Source: CAVQMB01 sp963713445 (GTDB lineage: Bacteria > Pseudomonadota > Gammaproteobacteria > Competibacterales > Competibacteraceae). From it: DNA of 64,000 nt. A model generated the notes under the pieces. The model was not told where the DNA came from and ran no database searches. It was given only the letters and a program-made list of their open reading frames with translations. Positions 8,361-18,817 of this stretch are shown in pieces. Position numbers and translations under genes: made by a program. Every line of letters starts with the position of its first letter. The stretch's first letter is position 1. The stretch is from contig CAVQMB010000042.1 of the NCBI GenBank assembly GCA_963713445.1, forward strand, positions 35,279-99,278. Direction: 5' to 3'.

Positions 8361-10675
8361 ATGACGAAATTCGGTACCAGCCAATCGGTCCATAGGGTCG
8401 AGGATCAGCGCTTCGTAACCGGTAAGGGGCACTACCTCGACGACATCAACCTGCCTGGTCAGGTCTACGGCTTCGTAGTGCGCTCGCCGATTGCACATGC
8501 GCGGATCGGCCGGCTCGATGCCAGCGAGGCCCGGCGTGCGCCCGGCGTGCTGGCGGTACTGACTGGTCCGGATCAGGAGGCCGCCGGTGTCAATCCGCGG
8601 CTGCCCTGCGAGATACCCATGAACAACCGCGACGGCAGCCAGCGCGGTGAGCCGGAACGACCCATGCTGGCCTGGCAGAAGGTCCGGCACGTGGGTGATC
8701 CGGTGGCCTTCGTGGTGGCAGAAAGCCTGGCAGCCGCCAAGGACGCGGCGGAGCTGATCGAGGTCGAGTATGAAGAACTGGATGCGGTGGTTGACACGGC
8801 CGGCGCTGCCGCCGCCGGTCAGGCTCTGGTGCACGATAATGTGCCGGACAATCTGGTGTTCGACTGGGACTATGGTGATGAGCAGGCCGTGACCGATGCG
8901 GTGAGCGGCGCGGCCCATGTCACCCGACTGGAACTGATCAATAACCGGGTGGTGGCCAATTCCATGGAGCCGCGCGGGGTCCTCGCGCACTATGACAGCG
9001 CCACTGGCAGGTTGACCGCTTATGCCGGAACCCAGGGCGGCTGGGCGCTGAAGGATTTTCTGGCGCAGGCGGTACTACAGGGTGAGTCCGACCAGGTCCG
9101 GGTCATTACGCCTGACGTGGGCGGCGGTTTCGGTATGAAGGGGGTGTTATATCCGGAATACGCTATGGCGGCCCTGGCCGCACGCCAACTGGAGCGGCCG
9201 GTGAAATGGGTTGCCGATCGCAGTGAGGGATTTCTGTCCGATGCCATGGGCCGGGATCACGTCACCCGGGCTGAGCTGGCGTTTGACGATCGCCATCGCA
9301 TCATCGGCATGCGGGTCGACACCACTGCCAACATGGGCGCTTATCTATCGTTGTTTGCGCCGTTCATCCCCACCGGGGCGGCGCTCAAGGTGCTGCCCGG
9401 CGTCTATGATGTCAAACGCCTTTATTATCGGGTCAAGGGGGTCATGACCAATACCGTGCCGGTGGATGCCTACCGTGGGGCAGGCCGGCCCGAGTCGATC
9501 TATGTGATCGAACGGTTGATGGATCAGGCCGCGCGTGATCTGGGCGTGGACCGCATCGAACTGCGGCGGCGTAATTTCATTCCCGATTCTGCCATGCCGT
9601 TTACCACTGCGGTGGGTGAAACCTACGACAGCGGCGAATTCGGCCGGGTGTTGGACCGTGCCCTGGAACAGGCTGACTGGAGTGGTTTTCCGGCTCGCCG
9701 TGAGCAGTCCCGACAGCGTGGTAAGCGGCGTGGCATCGGACTGTGCTATTACATCGAATCGACCATGGGCGACCCGGAGGAGAGCGCCGCGGTGCGGTTT
9801 ACCGACACCGGTGAGGTCGAGGTGCTGGTCGGCACCCAGTCCAACGGGCAGGGGCACGAAACCGCTTATACCCAGATTCTGAGCGAACGACTGGGGGTGC
9901 CGTTCGACCGTATCCGGGTTATTCAGGGTGATACCGATGCCATCCCCATGGGTGGCGGCACCGGCGGTTCGCGCTCGGTGACAGCCGAGGGCTGGGCCCT
10001 GGTGGATGCCTCGCAGGCGGTGATCGAACGCGGCAAGGATTATGCCGCCCAGATTCTCGAGGCGGCCGTCGCCGACATCGAGTTCCGCCAGGGCGATTTC
10101 CGTATCGTCGGTACCGACCGGTCCGTTGACATTCTCAGCCTGGCGCAGCAGGCCCGTACCATGGCACCTCCGGAAGCGGGCGGCGGTCCGGGTCTGGACA
10201 GTGCCGTAACCATTGCAGTCAAGGCCTGGACGTTTCCCAACGGCTGCCACATCGCCGAGGTCGAGGTCGATCCCGACACCGGCGTGGTCGAGGTGGTCGA
10301 TTATTCGGTGGTCGACGACTTCGGTCGCCTGATCAATCCGATGTTGGTGGCCGGCCAGGTCCACGGTGGGGTGGTGCAGGGCATCGGTCAGGCATTGCTG
10401 GAACACGTGGTGTACGACGAAACCGGTCAGCTGTTGTCCGGTGCATTCACCGATTACACCATGCCGCGAGCCGACACCAGTCCGGCGATCCGCTTCGCCA
10501 CCGAAGAGATCCCGTGCGCACCAATCCGCTGGGCATGAAGGGGTGCGGCGAAGCGGGCAGTGTCGGTGCCTGTGCAGCGGTTATAAACGCCGTTATCGAC
10601 GCTATCGGCGGGCAACCCGTGGACATGCCGGCGACACCGCAACGGGTGTGGCGACTTTTGAATCCGGCCGCCTGA
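8361..10675 (+). CDS. Form II CoxL-like molybdenum hydroxylase large subunit (one frameshift)
   Basis: Large, molybdopterin-binding subunit of the xanthine dehydrogenase/CO dehydrogenase family. The motif AYRGAGR at residues 370-376 is that of form II CoxL-like proteins, not the AYxCSFR of true (form I) CO dehydrogenases, so CO oxidation should not be assumed. The open frame stops at 10538. From about 10510 the next frame continues the family's C-terminus (RTNPLGMKGCGEAGSVGA...) to a stop at 10675, so one base seems to be missing. The conserved Mo-site segment GCGEAGSVGA, with its glutamate, lies after the shift. The medium (FAD) and small (Fe-S) subunit genes are absent here. Confidence 0.85.
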
Positions 10676-10691
10676 ATCGGAGGTGATGGGC

Positions 10692-11183
10692 GTGACCGGT
10701 CAGCGGTTGCTGGTGACACTGGCCGTCGTCCTGATGGCCGGTTGCGCCACGCCCCGCCGCTCGCCCGATCCAGGCGAGCGCATCACCCTGCTGGACGTAC
10801 ACGGGCCATTAATGGTGATACGGGGTACCCGCTTCATGCCGGCCTCGGCCGGCATGAAGCTGCAACGTGGTGACCAGCTGGCAACGCTGCAGCAAGGCGC
10901 GGCCTGGGCCAGTCTGCGTTATCGGCGTACCGGCGACGATGCGCCGGCCACTAGCTGCCGGCTACCGTTGCCACCCGGCAGTCAGTTCCTGATCACCGGT
11001 CGCCACGACTGCGCCGGCGCCAGATCGCTGCCACTGCGCAAGCCGGAAATCCCCACAGTGCGTATTCCGTTACCCGGCGCTGCCAGCAACGCCGTCAATG
11101 TCCAAGCGCCGGGCTTCAGCCGCTCCGCCACTAGCGTTAGCGGCGGAGCGATCAAAGGGCTCCAGTTTTTGCATTCCCGGTAA
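10692..11183 (+). CDS. Putative lipoprotein of unknown function
   Basis: About 163 residues. The N-terminus is a lipoprotein signal peptide: a hydrophobic LLVTLAVVLMAGC ending in the lipobox LMAGC, so the mature protein should be acylated on that Cys. The GTG at 10692 is preferred because GGAGG at 10679-10683 is 8 bases upstream; the ATG at 10686 is too close. The rest is Arg/Pro-rich with no domain I recognise, and two further Cys residues in the middle (SCRLPLPPG; HDCAGA) could form a disulfide. It begins 16 bases after the CoxL-like gene's restored stop. A short hairpin (CGCTCCGC/GCGGAGCG) lies inside the 3' end near 11120-11150. Confidence 0.7.
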   Translation: MTGQRLLVTLAVVLMAGCATPRRSPDPGERITLLDVHGPLMVIRGTRFMPASAGMKLQRGDQLATLQQGAAWASLRYRRTGDDAPATSCRLPLPPGSQFLITGRHDCAGARSLPLRKPEIPTVRIPLPGAASNAVNVQAPGFSRSATSVSGGAIKGLQFLHSR

Positions 11184-11263
11184 CGCCGGACAGTCGGGGC
11201 CGGCGCGAGCAACGCGCCACTCCGCTGTTCCCGGCGCTTGTCCGGTGCGCCTGCAGTGACCGA

Positions 11264-12694
11264 CTATTTCTTGTTGACCTTGTGCAGTGCCCTGTCGTGC
11301 ACCGACAGGGCTGCTTCGTGCACGGTCTCGTACAGGGTCGGGTGGCCGTGGATGGTGCGTGCCAGGTCTTCGCTGCTGGCCGCGAATTCCATCGCCAGCA
11401 CTGCTTCCTGAATCAGTTCGGAGGCCAGCGGACCGACGATGTGCACGCCCAGGATCTGGTCGGTCTCGGCATGCGCCAGAATCTTTACCAGGCCGGCGGT
11501 CTGCTCCATGGCCTTGGCGCGGCCGTTGGCGGCGAACGGAAAGCTGCCCGCACGGAACGGGATGCCGGTCGCCTTCAGGGTCTGCTCGGTTTTGCCGACC
11601 CAGGCAATCTCCGGATGGGTATAAATGATCCAGGGAATCGCGTCGTAGTTGACGTGGCCGGGTTTGTCGGCGATCAGTTCGGCCACCATGACGCCTTCTT
11701 CGGAGCCCTTGTGGGCCAGCATGGGTCCGCGCACCAGGTCGCCGATGGCGTATACGCCGGGCAGGTTGGTCTGACACAGCTCGTCGACATGAACATGACC
11801 GCGCTCGTCGAGCAGCAGGCCGGTTTCCGGCGAGGCGATGCCATCAGAGTTGGGGCGCCGGCCGACACAGACCAGCAACTTATCTACCGTCGTGGAGTGG
11901 TCGCCGTCCTTGTCCTGGAACTGTACCGTAACCTGCTTCCTGCTGTTTTCGGTGCCGGTTACCCGGGTGCCCAGGCGGATATCCAGACCCTGCTTGCGGA
12001 ACTGGCGCAACGCTTCCCGTGAAACCTGCTGATCGACCGGTGCGAGGAAGTCGTCGACCGCCTCCAGCAGTACCACTTCCGCGCCCAGGCGCTTCCACAC
12101 ACTGCCCAGCTCCAGGCCGATCACGCCAGCGCCAATCACGCCGAGTCGCTTGGGGACTTCGCTGAATTCCTGCCCGCCGGTGGAATCGACCACCAACTCG
12201 CCGTCGATCGGTGCCGCCTTGATCTCGATCGGTCTTGAGCCGGTGGCCAGAATGATGTGATCGGCTGCCACCGTGGTTTTTTTGCCCTTGGCCGAAACGA
12301 CTTCGACCTGCCGCTCCGGCAGCAGCTTCCCGGTACCCCGCAGCCAGGTTATGTTATTGGCCTTAAACAGCTGGCTGATGCCGTTGGTGAGCTGCAGCAC
12401 AATCTCCTGTTTGCGCGCCATCATCTGGGCCAGATCCAGTTTGACCGAGCCAACCTTGATACCGTGCTTGTCCAGGTTATCGCGTGCTTCGACAAAACGT
12501 TCGGAGGACTCCAGTAGCGTCTTGGAGGGGATGCAGCCGACATTGAGACAGGTGCCCCCGAGCGCTGGGTCGCCCTTAAAATTGACCCATTGTTCGACAC
12601 AAGCGACTTCCAGGCCAAGCTGGGCACAGCGAATGGCGGCGACGTAACCGGCGGGTCCGCCACCGATGATGACTACATCATAGGTTTGAGCCAT
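11264..12694 (-). CDS. lpdA: Dihydrolipoyl dehydrogenase (E3)
   Basis: 476-residue FAD-dependent disulfide oxidoreductase that reoxidises the lipoyl group of 2-oxo acid dehydrogenases with NAD+. Visible are the FAD-binding GGGPAGYVAAIR segment near the N-terminus, the redox-active pair in GGTCLNVGCIPSKTLL, the NAD-binding GAGVIGLELGSVW and the C-terminal catalytic HGHPTLYETVHEA (His/Glu). The start at 12694 gives the conserved MAQTYDVVIIGGG and has an AGGGG ribosome-binding site; the frame upstream is not homologous. It lies 190 bases after sucB and serves the complex with sucA and sucB. Confidence 0.97.
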   Translation of the reverse strand: MAQTYDVVIIGGGPAGYVAAIRCAQLGLEVACVEQWVNFKGDPALGGTCLNVGCIPSKTLLESSERFVEARDNLDKHGIKVGSVKLDLAQMMARKQEIVLQLTNGISQLFKANNITWLRGTGKLLPERQVEVVSAKGKKTTVAADHIILATGSRPIEIKAAPIDGELVVDSTGGQEFSEVPKRLGVIGAGVIGLELGSVWKRLGAEVVLLEAVDDFLAPVDQQVSREALRQFRKQGLDIRLGTRVTGTENSRKQVTVQFQDKDGDHSTTVDKLLVCVGRRPNSDGIASPETGLLLDERGHVHVDELCQTNLPGVYAIGDLVRGPMLAHKGSEEGVMVAELIADKPGHVNYDAIPWIIYTHPEIAWVGKTEQTLKATGIPFRAGSFPFAANGRAKAMEQTAGLVKILAHAETDQILGVHIVGPLASELIQEAVLAMEFAASSEDLARTIHGHPTLYETVHEAALSVHDRALHKVNKK

Positions 12695-12883
12695 GACTAC
12701 CCCTGATGTTAGGTGTCCTTCCGGGCGGCGTTTCGCCAGCGGCGAAAACCGGCCCGGCGGGCACGGCATGTTGTGATGTGCGGCGGTGCGCCAGCGCTGG
12801 AACGGATCGGCTCGACGGCGGCTGGCCGCGGTCGCCGGATCACGTGAGCGCTGCTCGGCGCCTGCCGAGTCGGTTTAAACCGG

Positions 12884-14173
12884 TCAGATCTGAAGTAACA
12901 GACGGGCCGGATCTTCCAGATAATCCTTGATCGCCACCAGGAACGTGACCGCTTCGCGGCCATCGATGATGCGGTGGTCGTAGGAATGCGCCAGATACAT
13001 CATCGGACGCACCACGACCTGGCCGTTCTCGACCATGGCGCGGTCCTGGATCTTATGCATGCCGAGGATACCGCTCTGCGGCGGATTGAGAATAGGCGTG
13101 GACATCAGTGACCCGAAGACACCGCCGTTGGTGATCGTGAATGTGCCACCCGTCAGATCCTCCATGCTGAGGGTGCCGTCCTGCGCTCGCTTGCCAAAAT
13201 CGCCGATCGTATTTTCGATTTCGGCGAAACTGAGCTGATCGGCATTGCGCAGGATCGGCACCACCAGCCCGCGTGGTGAGGACACCGCGATACCGATGTC
13301 GTAGTAGCCGTGATAGACCATATCCGTGCCATCCAGCGAGCCGTTGACCGCTGGATAGCGTTTCAGAGCCTCGACACAGGCTTTGACGAAGAACGACATG
13401 AAGCCCAGGCGGACGCCGTTTTCCTTTTCAAACTTGTCCTTGTAACGGCTGCGCAGATCCATGACCGGGCGCATGTTAACTTCGTTGAAGGTGGTCAACA
13501 TGGCCGCGGTCTGCTGGGCCTGCACCAGCCGCTCGGCGATGCGCTGGCGCAGTCGGGTCATGGGCACCCGCTGTTCGACCCGGCCGTAGGTATCCGGCGG
13601 CACCGTGGCGGGCGCCGGTTTGCTCTGGACCGGGCGCGGCGGACTGGCCTCGACCGCTGCAGCGGCCGGGGCCGGCTCCTGCGGGCTGCTTTCGGGTTTG
13701 GCCGGGGCGCTTTGCTGCTGATCCAGGTAAGCCAACACATCGGCTTTGGTGATGCGGCCATCGCGGCCGCCACCTGTGATGCGACTGACATCCAGATCGT
13801 GCTCGCTGACCAGACGGCGTACTGCCGGACTCAGGCTGTCCAGGTCCTGTGTCCGGCCGCCCTCGTCGGCGCCACTGGCTTCGGTTTCGCGGCTGCTGTC
13901 CTGGGTCGCGGTGGGCTGTGTGTCGGCGGCCGACCCGCCTTCTTCGATGTTGGCAATGACATCGCCGGCGTTGACAGTCGTGCCATCACTCTTTAGAATC
14001 TCGCCCATAACGCCATCGGTCGGTGCCGGGATCTCCAGCATGACCTTGTCGGTTTCCAGATCGACCAGATTTTCGTCACGCTGGACCGGATCACCCGGCT
14101 TTTTGTGCCAGCTGACCAGGGTGGCATCGGCGACAGATTCCGGCAGGGCGGGGACTCGAACTTCAATGCTCAT
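12884..14173 (-). CDS. sucB: Dihydrolipoyllysine succinyltransferase (E2 of 2-oxoglutarate dehydrogenase)
   Basis: 429 residues in three parts. An N-terminal lipoyl domain has the lipoylated Lys in DLETDKVMLEI. A central E1/E3-binding domain (SPAVRRLVSEHDLDVSRI) lies between Ala/Pro/Ser-rich linkers. The C-terminal catalytic domain has SYDHRIIDGREAV, giving the HxxxDG active-site motif. It transfers succinyl groups to CoA in the TCA cycle. The ATG at 14171-14173 gives the conserved MSIEVRVPALPES. It follows sucA by 26 bases and is followed by lpdA, so E1, E2 and E3 are encoded together. Confidence 0.97.
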   Translation of the reverse strand: MSIEVRVPALPESVADATLVSWHKKPGDPVQRDENLVDLETDKVMLEIPAPTDGVMGEILKSDGTTVNAGDVIANIEEGGSAADTQPTATQDSSRETEASGADEGGRTQDLDSLSPAVRRLVSEHDLDVSRITGGGRDGRITKADVLAYLDQQQSAPAKPESSPQEPAPAAAAVEASPPRPVQSKPAPATVPPDTYGRVEQRVPMTRLRQRIAERLVQAQQTAAMLTTFNEVNMRPVMDLRSRYKDKFEKENGVRLGFMSFFVKACVEALKRYPAVNGSLDGTDMVYHGYYDIGIAVSSPRGLVVPILRNADQLSFAEIENTIGDFGKRAQDGTLSMEDLTGGTFTITNGGVFGSLMSTPILNPPQSGILGMHKIQDRAMVENGQVVVRPMMYLAHSYDHRIIDGREAVTFLVAIKDYLEDPARLLLQI

Positions 14174-14199
14174 CAGCAATTGCCTTTTCTGCGGTTGCG

Positions 14200-17047
14200 T
14201 TATAGACCAAGCGCTGCGGTGACCAGGGCGCGTTGTTGCTCGATATGTAGGCTGTAGCTGCCGGCCGCTGGCGAGGCTGAGGCATCGCGGCCGGCATAGC
14301 TAAGCTCGTGACGGGTGCTCAGCGGCTCCCTCAGTTTGTGCAGGATCTGGTACCAGGCACCCTGATTACGGGGCTCTTCCTGGCACCAAACCAGCTGCCT
14401 GGCACGGGGGTAGCGCTCCAGGGTCTCGGCGTACTGCTTGCGTGGGAAGGGGTACAGCTGTTCGATGCGGACTAACGGCTACGCTACCGAGTTCGTGCTC
14501 GCGGCGTGCCTCGAGCAGATCGTAGTAGACCTTGCCACTGCAGAACACGACCCGATCGACCTTCTTCGGCTCGATCTCGTCGATCTCGCCGATTACGGCC
14601 TGGAAGCCACCCTGGCAGAGGTCCTCCAGACTGTTGACGGCCATCTTGTGACGCAGCAGGCTCTTCGGACTCATTACGATGAGCGGCTTGCGGAAGTGGC
14701 GCAGCATCTGCCGCCGCAGCATATGGAAACACTGCGCGGGTGTGGTCGGTACGCAGACCTGGATGTTACGCTCGGCGCACAGTTGCAGAAACCGCTCCAA
14801 CCGGGCGGAAGAGTGCTCGGGCCCCTGGCCTTCGTAGCCATGTGGAAGCAGCAGCGTCAGGCCGCACAGACGTCCCCATTTTGACTCCCCCGAACTGATG
14901 AACTGATCGATCACCACCTGGGCCCCGTTGGCAAAGTCGCCGAACTGGCCTTCCCAGATGGTCAGGCCATTGGGTTCGGCGGTGCTGAAGCCGTATTCGA
15001 AAGCCAGGATGGCCTCTTCCGACAGGATGGAATCGATCACCGTGAACGACTCGCTGGGGACGTCCTGCAGATTCCTGAGCGGTACGTGACTGCTGCCGTC
15101 CTTCTGATTGTGCAACACCGCGTGGCGATGGAAGAACGTCCCACGGCCGCTGTCCTGTCCCGAGATCCGCACCTTGTATCCTTGCGCCAGCAACGTGGCA
15201 TAGGCCATGTTCTCGGCGAAACCCCAGTCCAGATACAGCGCGCCGGCGGCCATCTTGCGACGGTCGTCCATGATCTTGGCGACCCGCGGATTGAGCTCGA
15301 AGCCTTCGGGCAAGGTCAGCATCTGCTCCGACAGGCTGCGGATGGTTTCCAGCGGCACTGCGGTATCGACGGCCTCCGCCCAGTCGATCCGCTTCAGGCC
15401 CGACCAGTCCACCGCGAACGGGTTTTCGACATGCGTGAGCATCGGCCGCGACACGTTGTGGCCGGCATCGAGCTCAGCCCGGTACTGGTCCTGCATCTCG
15501 CGCAGCCCGTTCTGGCCCAGAACACCCTCCTGGATCAGCTGATCGGCGTACAGCGCAGCCGGCGATTTGCGGGCCTTGATCTTCTTGTACATCATCGGCT
15601 GCGTGGCGGAGGGCTCATCGGCTTCGTTGTGGCCCAGCCGGCGGTAACACACCAGGTCGATCACGACGTCCTTGTGGAATTCCATACGGTAATCCAGCGC
15701 CAGCTGGGTCACGAACAGCACCGCCTCCGGGTCGTCGCCATTGACATGGAAAATCGGGGCCTGAACCATCTTGGCGACATCGGTACAGTACAGCGTCGAG
15801 CGTGCATCCAGCGGGTTTGATGTGGTGAAGCCGATCTGGTTGTTGACCACCACGTGCACGGTACCGCCGGTGCGATAGCCGCGCACCTGGCTTAGCTGCA
15901 GGGTTTCCATGACCACACCCTGGCCGGCGAAGGCGGCGTCGCCGTGCACCACGACCGGCAGCACTTCCTTGAACGGGATCTCATCGCGACCCTCGCGGTG
16001 GCGCTCCAGGCGTGCCCGCACCGAGCCCTCAACCACTGGATCGACGATCTCCAGATGGGACGGATTGAAGGCCAACGCCAGATGAACCGGACCGCCTGGC
16101 GTCTGCACATCGGATGAGAAGCCCTGGTGGTATTTGACGTCGCCGGAACTGGATTCGATGTTGCGGTGCTTGCCTTCGAATTCCTCGAACAGTTCGGCTG
16201 GCGATTTGCCGATGATATTGACCAGCACGTTGAGCCGGCCACGGTGCGCCATGCCGATGACGATCTCACTGGCACCCTGGCTGCCGGCCCGCTGGATCAT
16301 ATGGTCCATCAGTGGAATCAGGCTGTCACCGCCTTCCAGGGAGAAACGTTTCTGGCCCACATACTTGGTGTGGAGATACTTCTCCAGGCCTTCGGCGGCA
16401 ACCAGTTGGTTGAGCAGCGCCTTGCGTCCGTCGGCGCCCAGGTCCAGGTGGCCCCGTGGTGCTTCCAGATGCTTCTGGATCCAGCGCTTTTCCTCGGTCC
16501 GGGTGATATGCATGTATTCGGAGCCGATGGTGCCGGTGTAGATATCACGAATCGCGGTGACGATCTCGCGCAGCGTCATCTGGGGTGCAAGCTGCAGCGA
16601 GCCGGTGTTGAACACGGTGTCCATGTCGGCCTCGGTGAGACCGTGGAAAGCCGGGTCCAGATCGGTAATGGGCGGCCGTTCGCGCAACGCCAGCGGATCC
16701 AGGATGGCTGCCTGGTGGCCGCGGGTGCGGTAGGCGTTGATCAGGCGCAGCACAGCAGCCTGTTTCTGGGCGGCGGCCTCGTCCATATTGACACTGATGG
16801 AGCGCCCGCCGGCGGTGGTCGGGGCCTGCCGGGCCAGCCGGGCAAATGATTCCCGGATCGGAGCGTGGGCGATGTCCTGGCCGCGACCATCGCCGCTCTG
16901 GGCCTGCAGGGCGCGGAAGTATTCGCGCCAGTTGTCAGGCACCGTGTTCGGATTCTGCAGGAAGCGTTCGTAGAGATCTTCGATGAAAGGGGCGTTGCCG
17001 CCGAACAGAGGGGAGGATTGACGTAGCTGCTCTAGAAGACTGCTCAT
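14200..17047 (-). CDS. sucA: 2-oxoglutarate dehydrogenase E1 (one frameshift near the 3' end)
   Basis: Thiamine diphosphate-dependent E1 that decarboxylates 2-oxoglutarate. About 948 residues when repaired, normal for the family. Typical segments include the N-terminal LFGGNAPFIEDLYERF, GMAHRGRLNVLVNI, the TPP-binding GDPEAVLFVTQLALDYR and HKDVVIDLVCYRRLGHNE. The frame breaks near 14477: the open frame runs to a false stop at 14366, while the next frame continues with VRIEQLYPFPRKQY and ends with LVTAALGL at 14200. The total length is 3n+1, so one extra base is the simplest explanation. First gene of sucAB-lpdA. Confidence 0.95.
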
Positions 17048-17080
17048 TAACAGGGGCTCCAGCGTCGCAAGTGCGCAAAC

Positions 17081-18745
17081 TCAGGCGAGTTTCCTGTATT
17101 TTAGGCGGTGAGGCTGCTCCGCTTCCACTCCAAGCCGGCGTTTACGGTCCTGTTCGTAGTCGGCGTAGTTGCCCTCGAACCAGACCACCCTGGAATCACC
17201 CTCGAAGGCCAGCATGTGAGTGGCGATGCGGTCCAGGAACCAGCGATCGTGGGAGATCACCACGGCGCAGCCGGCGAAGGCGAGCAGTGCATCCTCGAGT
17301 GCCCGCAAGGTCTCGACATCGAGATCATTGGTCGGTTCGTCCAGCAGCAGAACGTTGCCCCCGCTCCGCAGCAGTTTGGCCAGGTGGACGCGGTTGCGTT
17401 CACCGCCTGAAAGGTCCTTGATGTACTTCTGCTGGTCGGTGCCCTTGAAGTTGAACCGGCCCACGTAAGCCCGTGACGGGATCTGATAGCTGGCTACGGT
17501 GATGATGTCCTGACCGTCGGAGATTTCCTGCCACACTGTCCTGCTGCCATCGAGCGTGTCGCGGCTCTGGTCGACGCAGGCCAGCGCCACCGTGTCGCCG
17601 ATGCGCAGGCTACCGGCGTCGGGCTGTTCCTGTCCGTTCATGATGCGGAACAGCGTCGTCTTGCCGGCCCCGTTGGGGCCGATTACACCGACAATACCGC
17701 CCGGCGGCAGGCGGAAACTGAGGCTGTCGAACAGCAGCCGCTCGCCGAAGCCCTTGCGCAGTGCATCGGCCTCGATGACCAGATCACCGAGGCGCGGCCC
17801 CGGCGGAATGTATATCTCGTTGGTCTCGTTGCGCTGCTGGAACTCGCGTGACTGGAGTTCCTCGAACTGGCGCAACCGGGCCTTGCTCTTGGCCTGGCGC
17901 GCTTTCGGATTGCTTCTTACCCACTCCAGCTCGTGCTCGATCGTCCGCCGGTGGGCCGACTCCTCACGGGCCTCCTGCGCCAGCCGTTGATCTTTCTGCT
18001 CCAGCCAGGACGAGTAGTTGCCCTGCCAGGGGATGCCGTGGCCCCGGTCCAACTCCAGGATCCAGCCGGCCACATTGTCGAGAAAGTAACGATCGTGGGT
18101 GACTGCCACCACGGTACCCGGATAGTCCTTCAGGAAGCGCTCGAGCCAGGCCACCGATTCGGCATCGAGGTGGTTGGTGGGCTCATCCAGCAACAACATA
18201 TCGGGTTTGGCCAGCAGCAGCCGGCACAGAGCGACCCGGCGGCGCTCGCCCCCGGACAGCCGGGTAACGTCAGCCTCCCAGGGCGGCAGCCGCAGGGCCT
18301 CCGCGGCGATCTCCAGGGTGCGCTCCAGGTTATGGCCGTCGTTGGCGTCGAGCACAGCTTCCAGTTTGGCCTGTTCCGACGCCAGCTGATCGAAATCAGC
18401 GTCGGGGTCGGCGTAAGCAGCGTACACTTCATCGAGCCGGGTCAGCGCCTCCTTAATGGGTGCCAGGGCTTGTTCAACGTTGCCACGCACGTCGAGCGTT
18501 GGATCCAGCTGCGGTTCCTGCGGCAGATAGCCGATGTTGATGCCTGGCTGAGGGCGGGCTTCGCCGATTATGTCCTGATCGATGCCGGCCATGATCCGCA
18601 GCAGCGTCGACTTGCCGGCACCGTTAAGGCCCAGGACGCCGATCTTGGCGCCCGGGAAGAACGACAGTGAGATATCCTTGAGGATTTCCCGCTTCGGCGG
18701 TACCACTTTGCCGACGCGGTTCATGGTGTAGATGTATTGGGCCAT
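17081..18745 (-). CDS. ettA: EttA, ABC-F energy-dependent translational throttle
   Basis: A 554-residue ABC-F ATPase with no membrane segment. ABC-F proteins bind the ribosomal E site; EttA gates the first steps of elongation according to ATP/ADP ratio. Two ATP-binding cassettes are visible: Walker A GLNGAGKST and GPNGAGKTT, signatures LSGGERRRVALC and LSGGERNRVHLA, and Walker B LLLDEPTNHLD and LLLDEPTNDLD. The Arg/Lys/Glu-rich linker between them (KARQAKSKARLRQFEEL) is the P-site-contacting region. N-terminus MAQYIYTMNRVGKVVPPK is diagnostic for EttA. It lies between sucA and the lipase gene and seems a separate unit. Confidence 0.96.
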   Translation of the reverse strand: MAQYIYTMNRVGKVVPPKREILKDISLSFFPGAKIGVLGLNGAGKSTLLRIMAGIDQDIIGEARPQPGINIGYLPQEPQLDPTLDVRGNVEQALAPIKEALTRLDEVYAAYADPDADFDQLASEQAKLEAVLDANDGHNLERTLEIAAEALRLPPWEADVTRLSGGERRRVALCRLLLAKPDMLLLDEPTNHLDAESVAWLERFLKDYPGTVVAVTHDRYFLDNVAGWILELDRGHGIPWQGNYSSWLEQKDQRLAQEAREESAHRRTIEHELEWVRSNPKARQAKSKARLRQFEELQSREFQQRNETNEIYIPPGPRLGDLVIEADALRKGFGERLLFDSLSFRLPPGGIVGVIGPNGAGKTTLFRIMNGQEQPDAGSLRIGDTVALACVDQSRDTLDGSRTVWQEISDGQDIITVASYQIPSRAYVGRFNFKGTDQQKYIKDLSGGERNRVHLAKLLRSGGNVLLLDEPTNDLDVETLRALEDALLAFAGCAVVISHDRWFLDRIATHMLAFEGDSRVVWFEGNYADYEQDRKRRLGVEAEQPHRLKYRKLA

Positions 18746-18817
18746 GGGTTCCCGATTCGAGGGTTGCGGATCGGGTCGCGATTGTAACGTATTCCGGCAG
18801 TTAGCAGGAGGAAACCA

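Noticed and set aside
8361..10675. True (form I) carbon monoxide dehydrogenase
   Set aside because: The active-site loop reads AYRGAGR, the form II motif, and no small or medium subunit genes are present.
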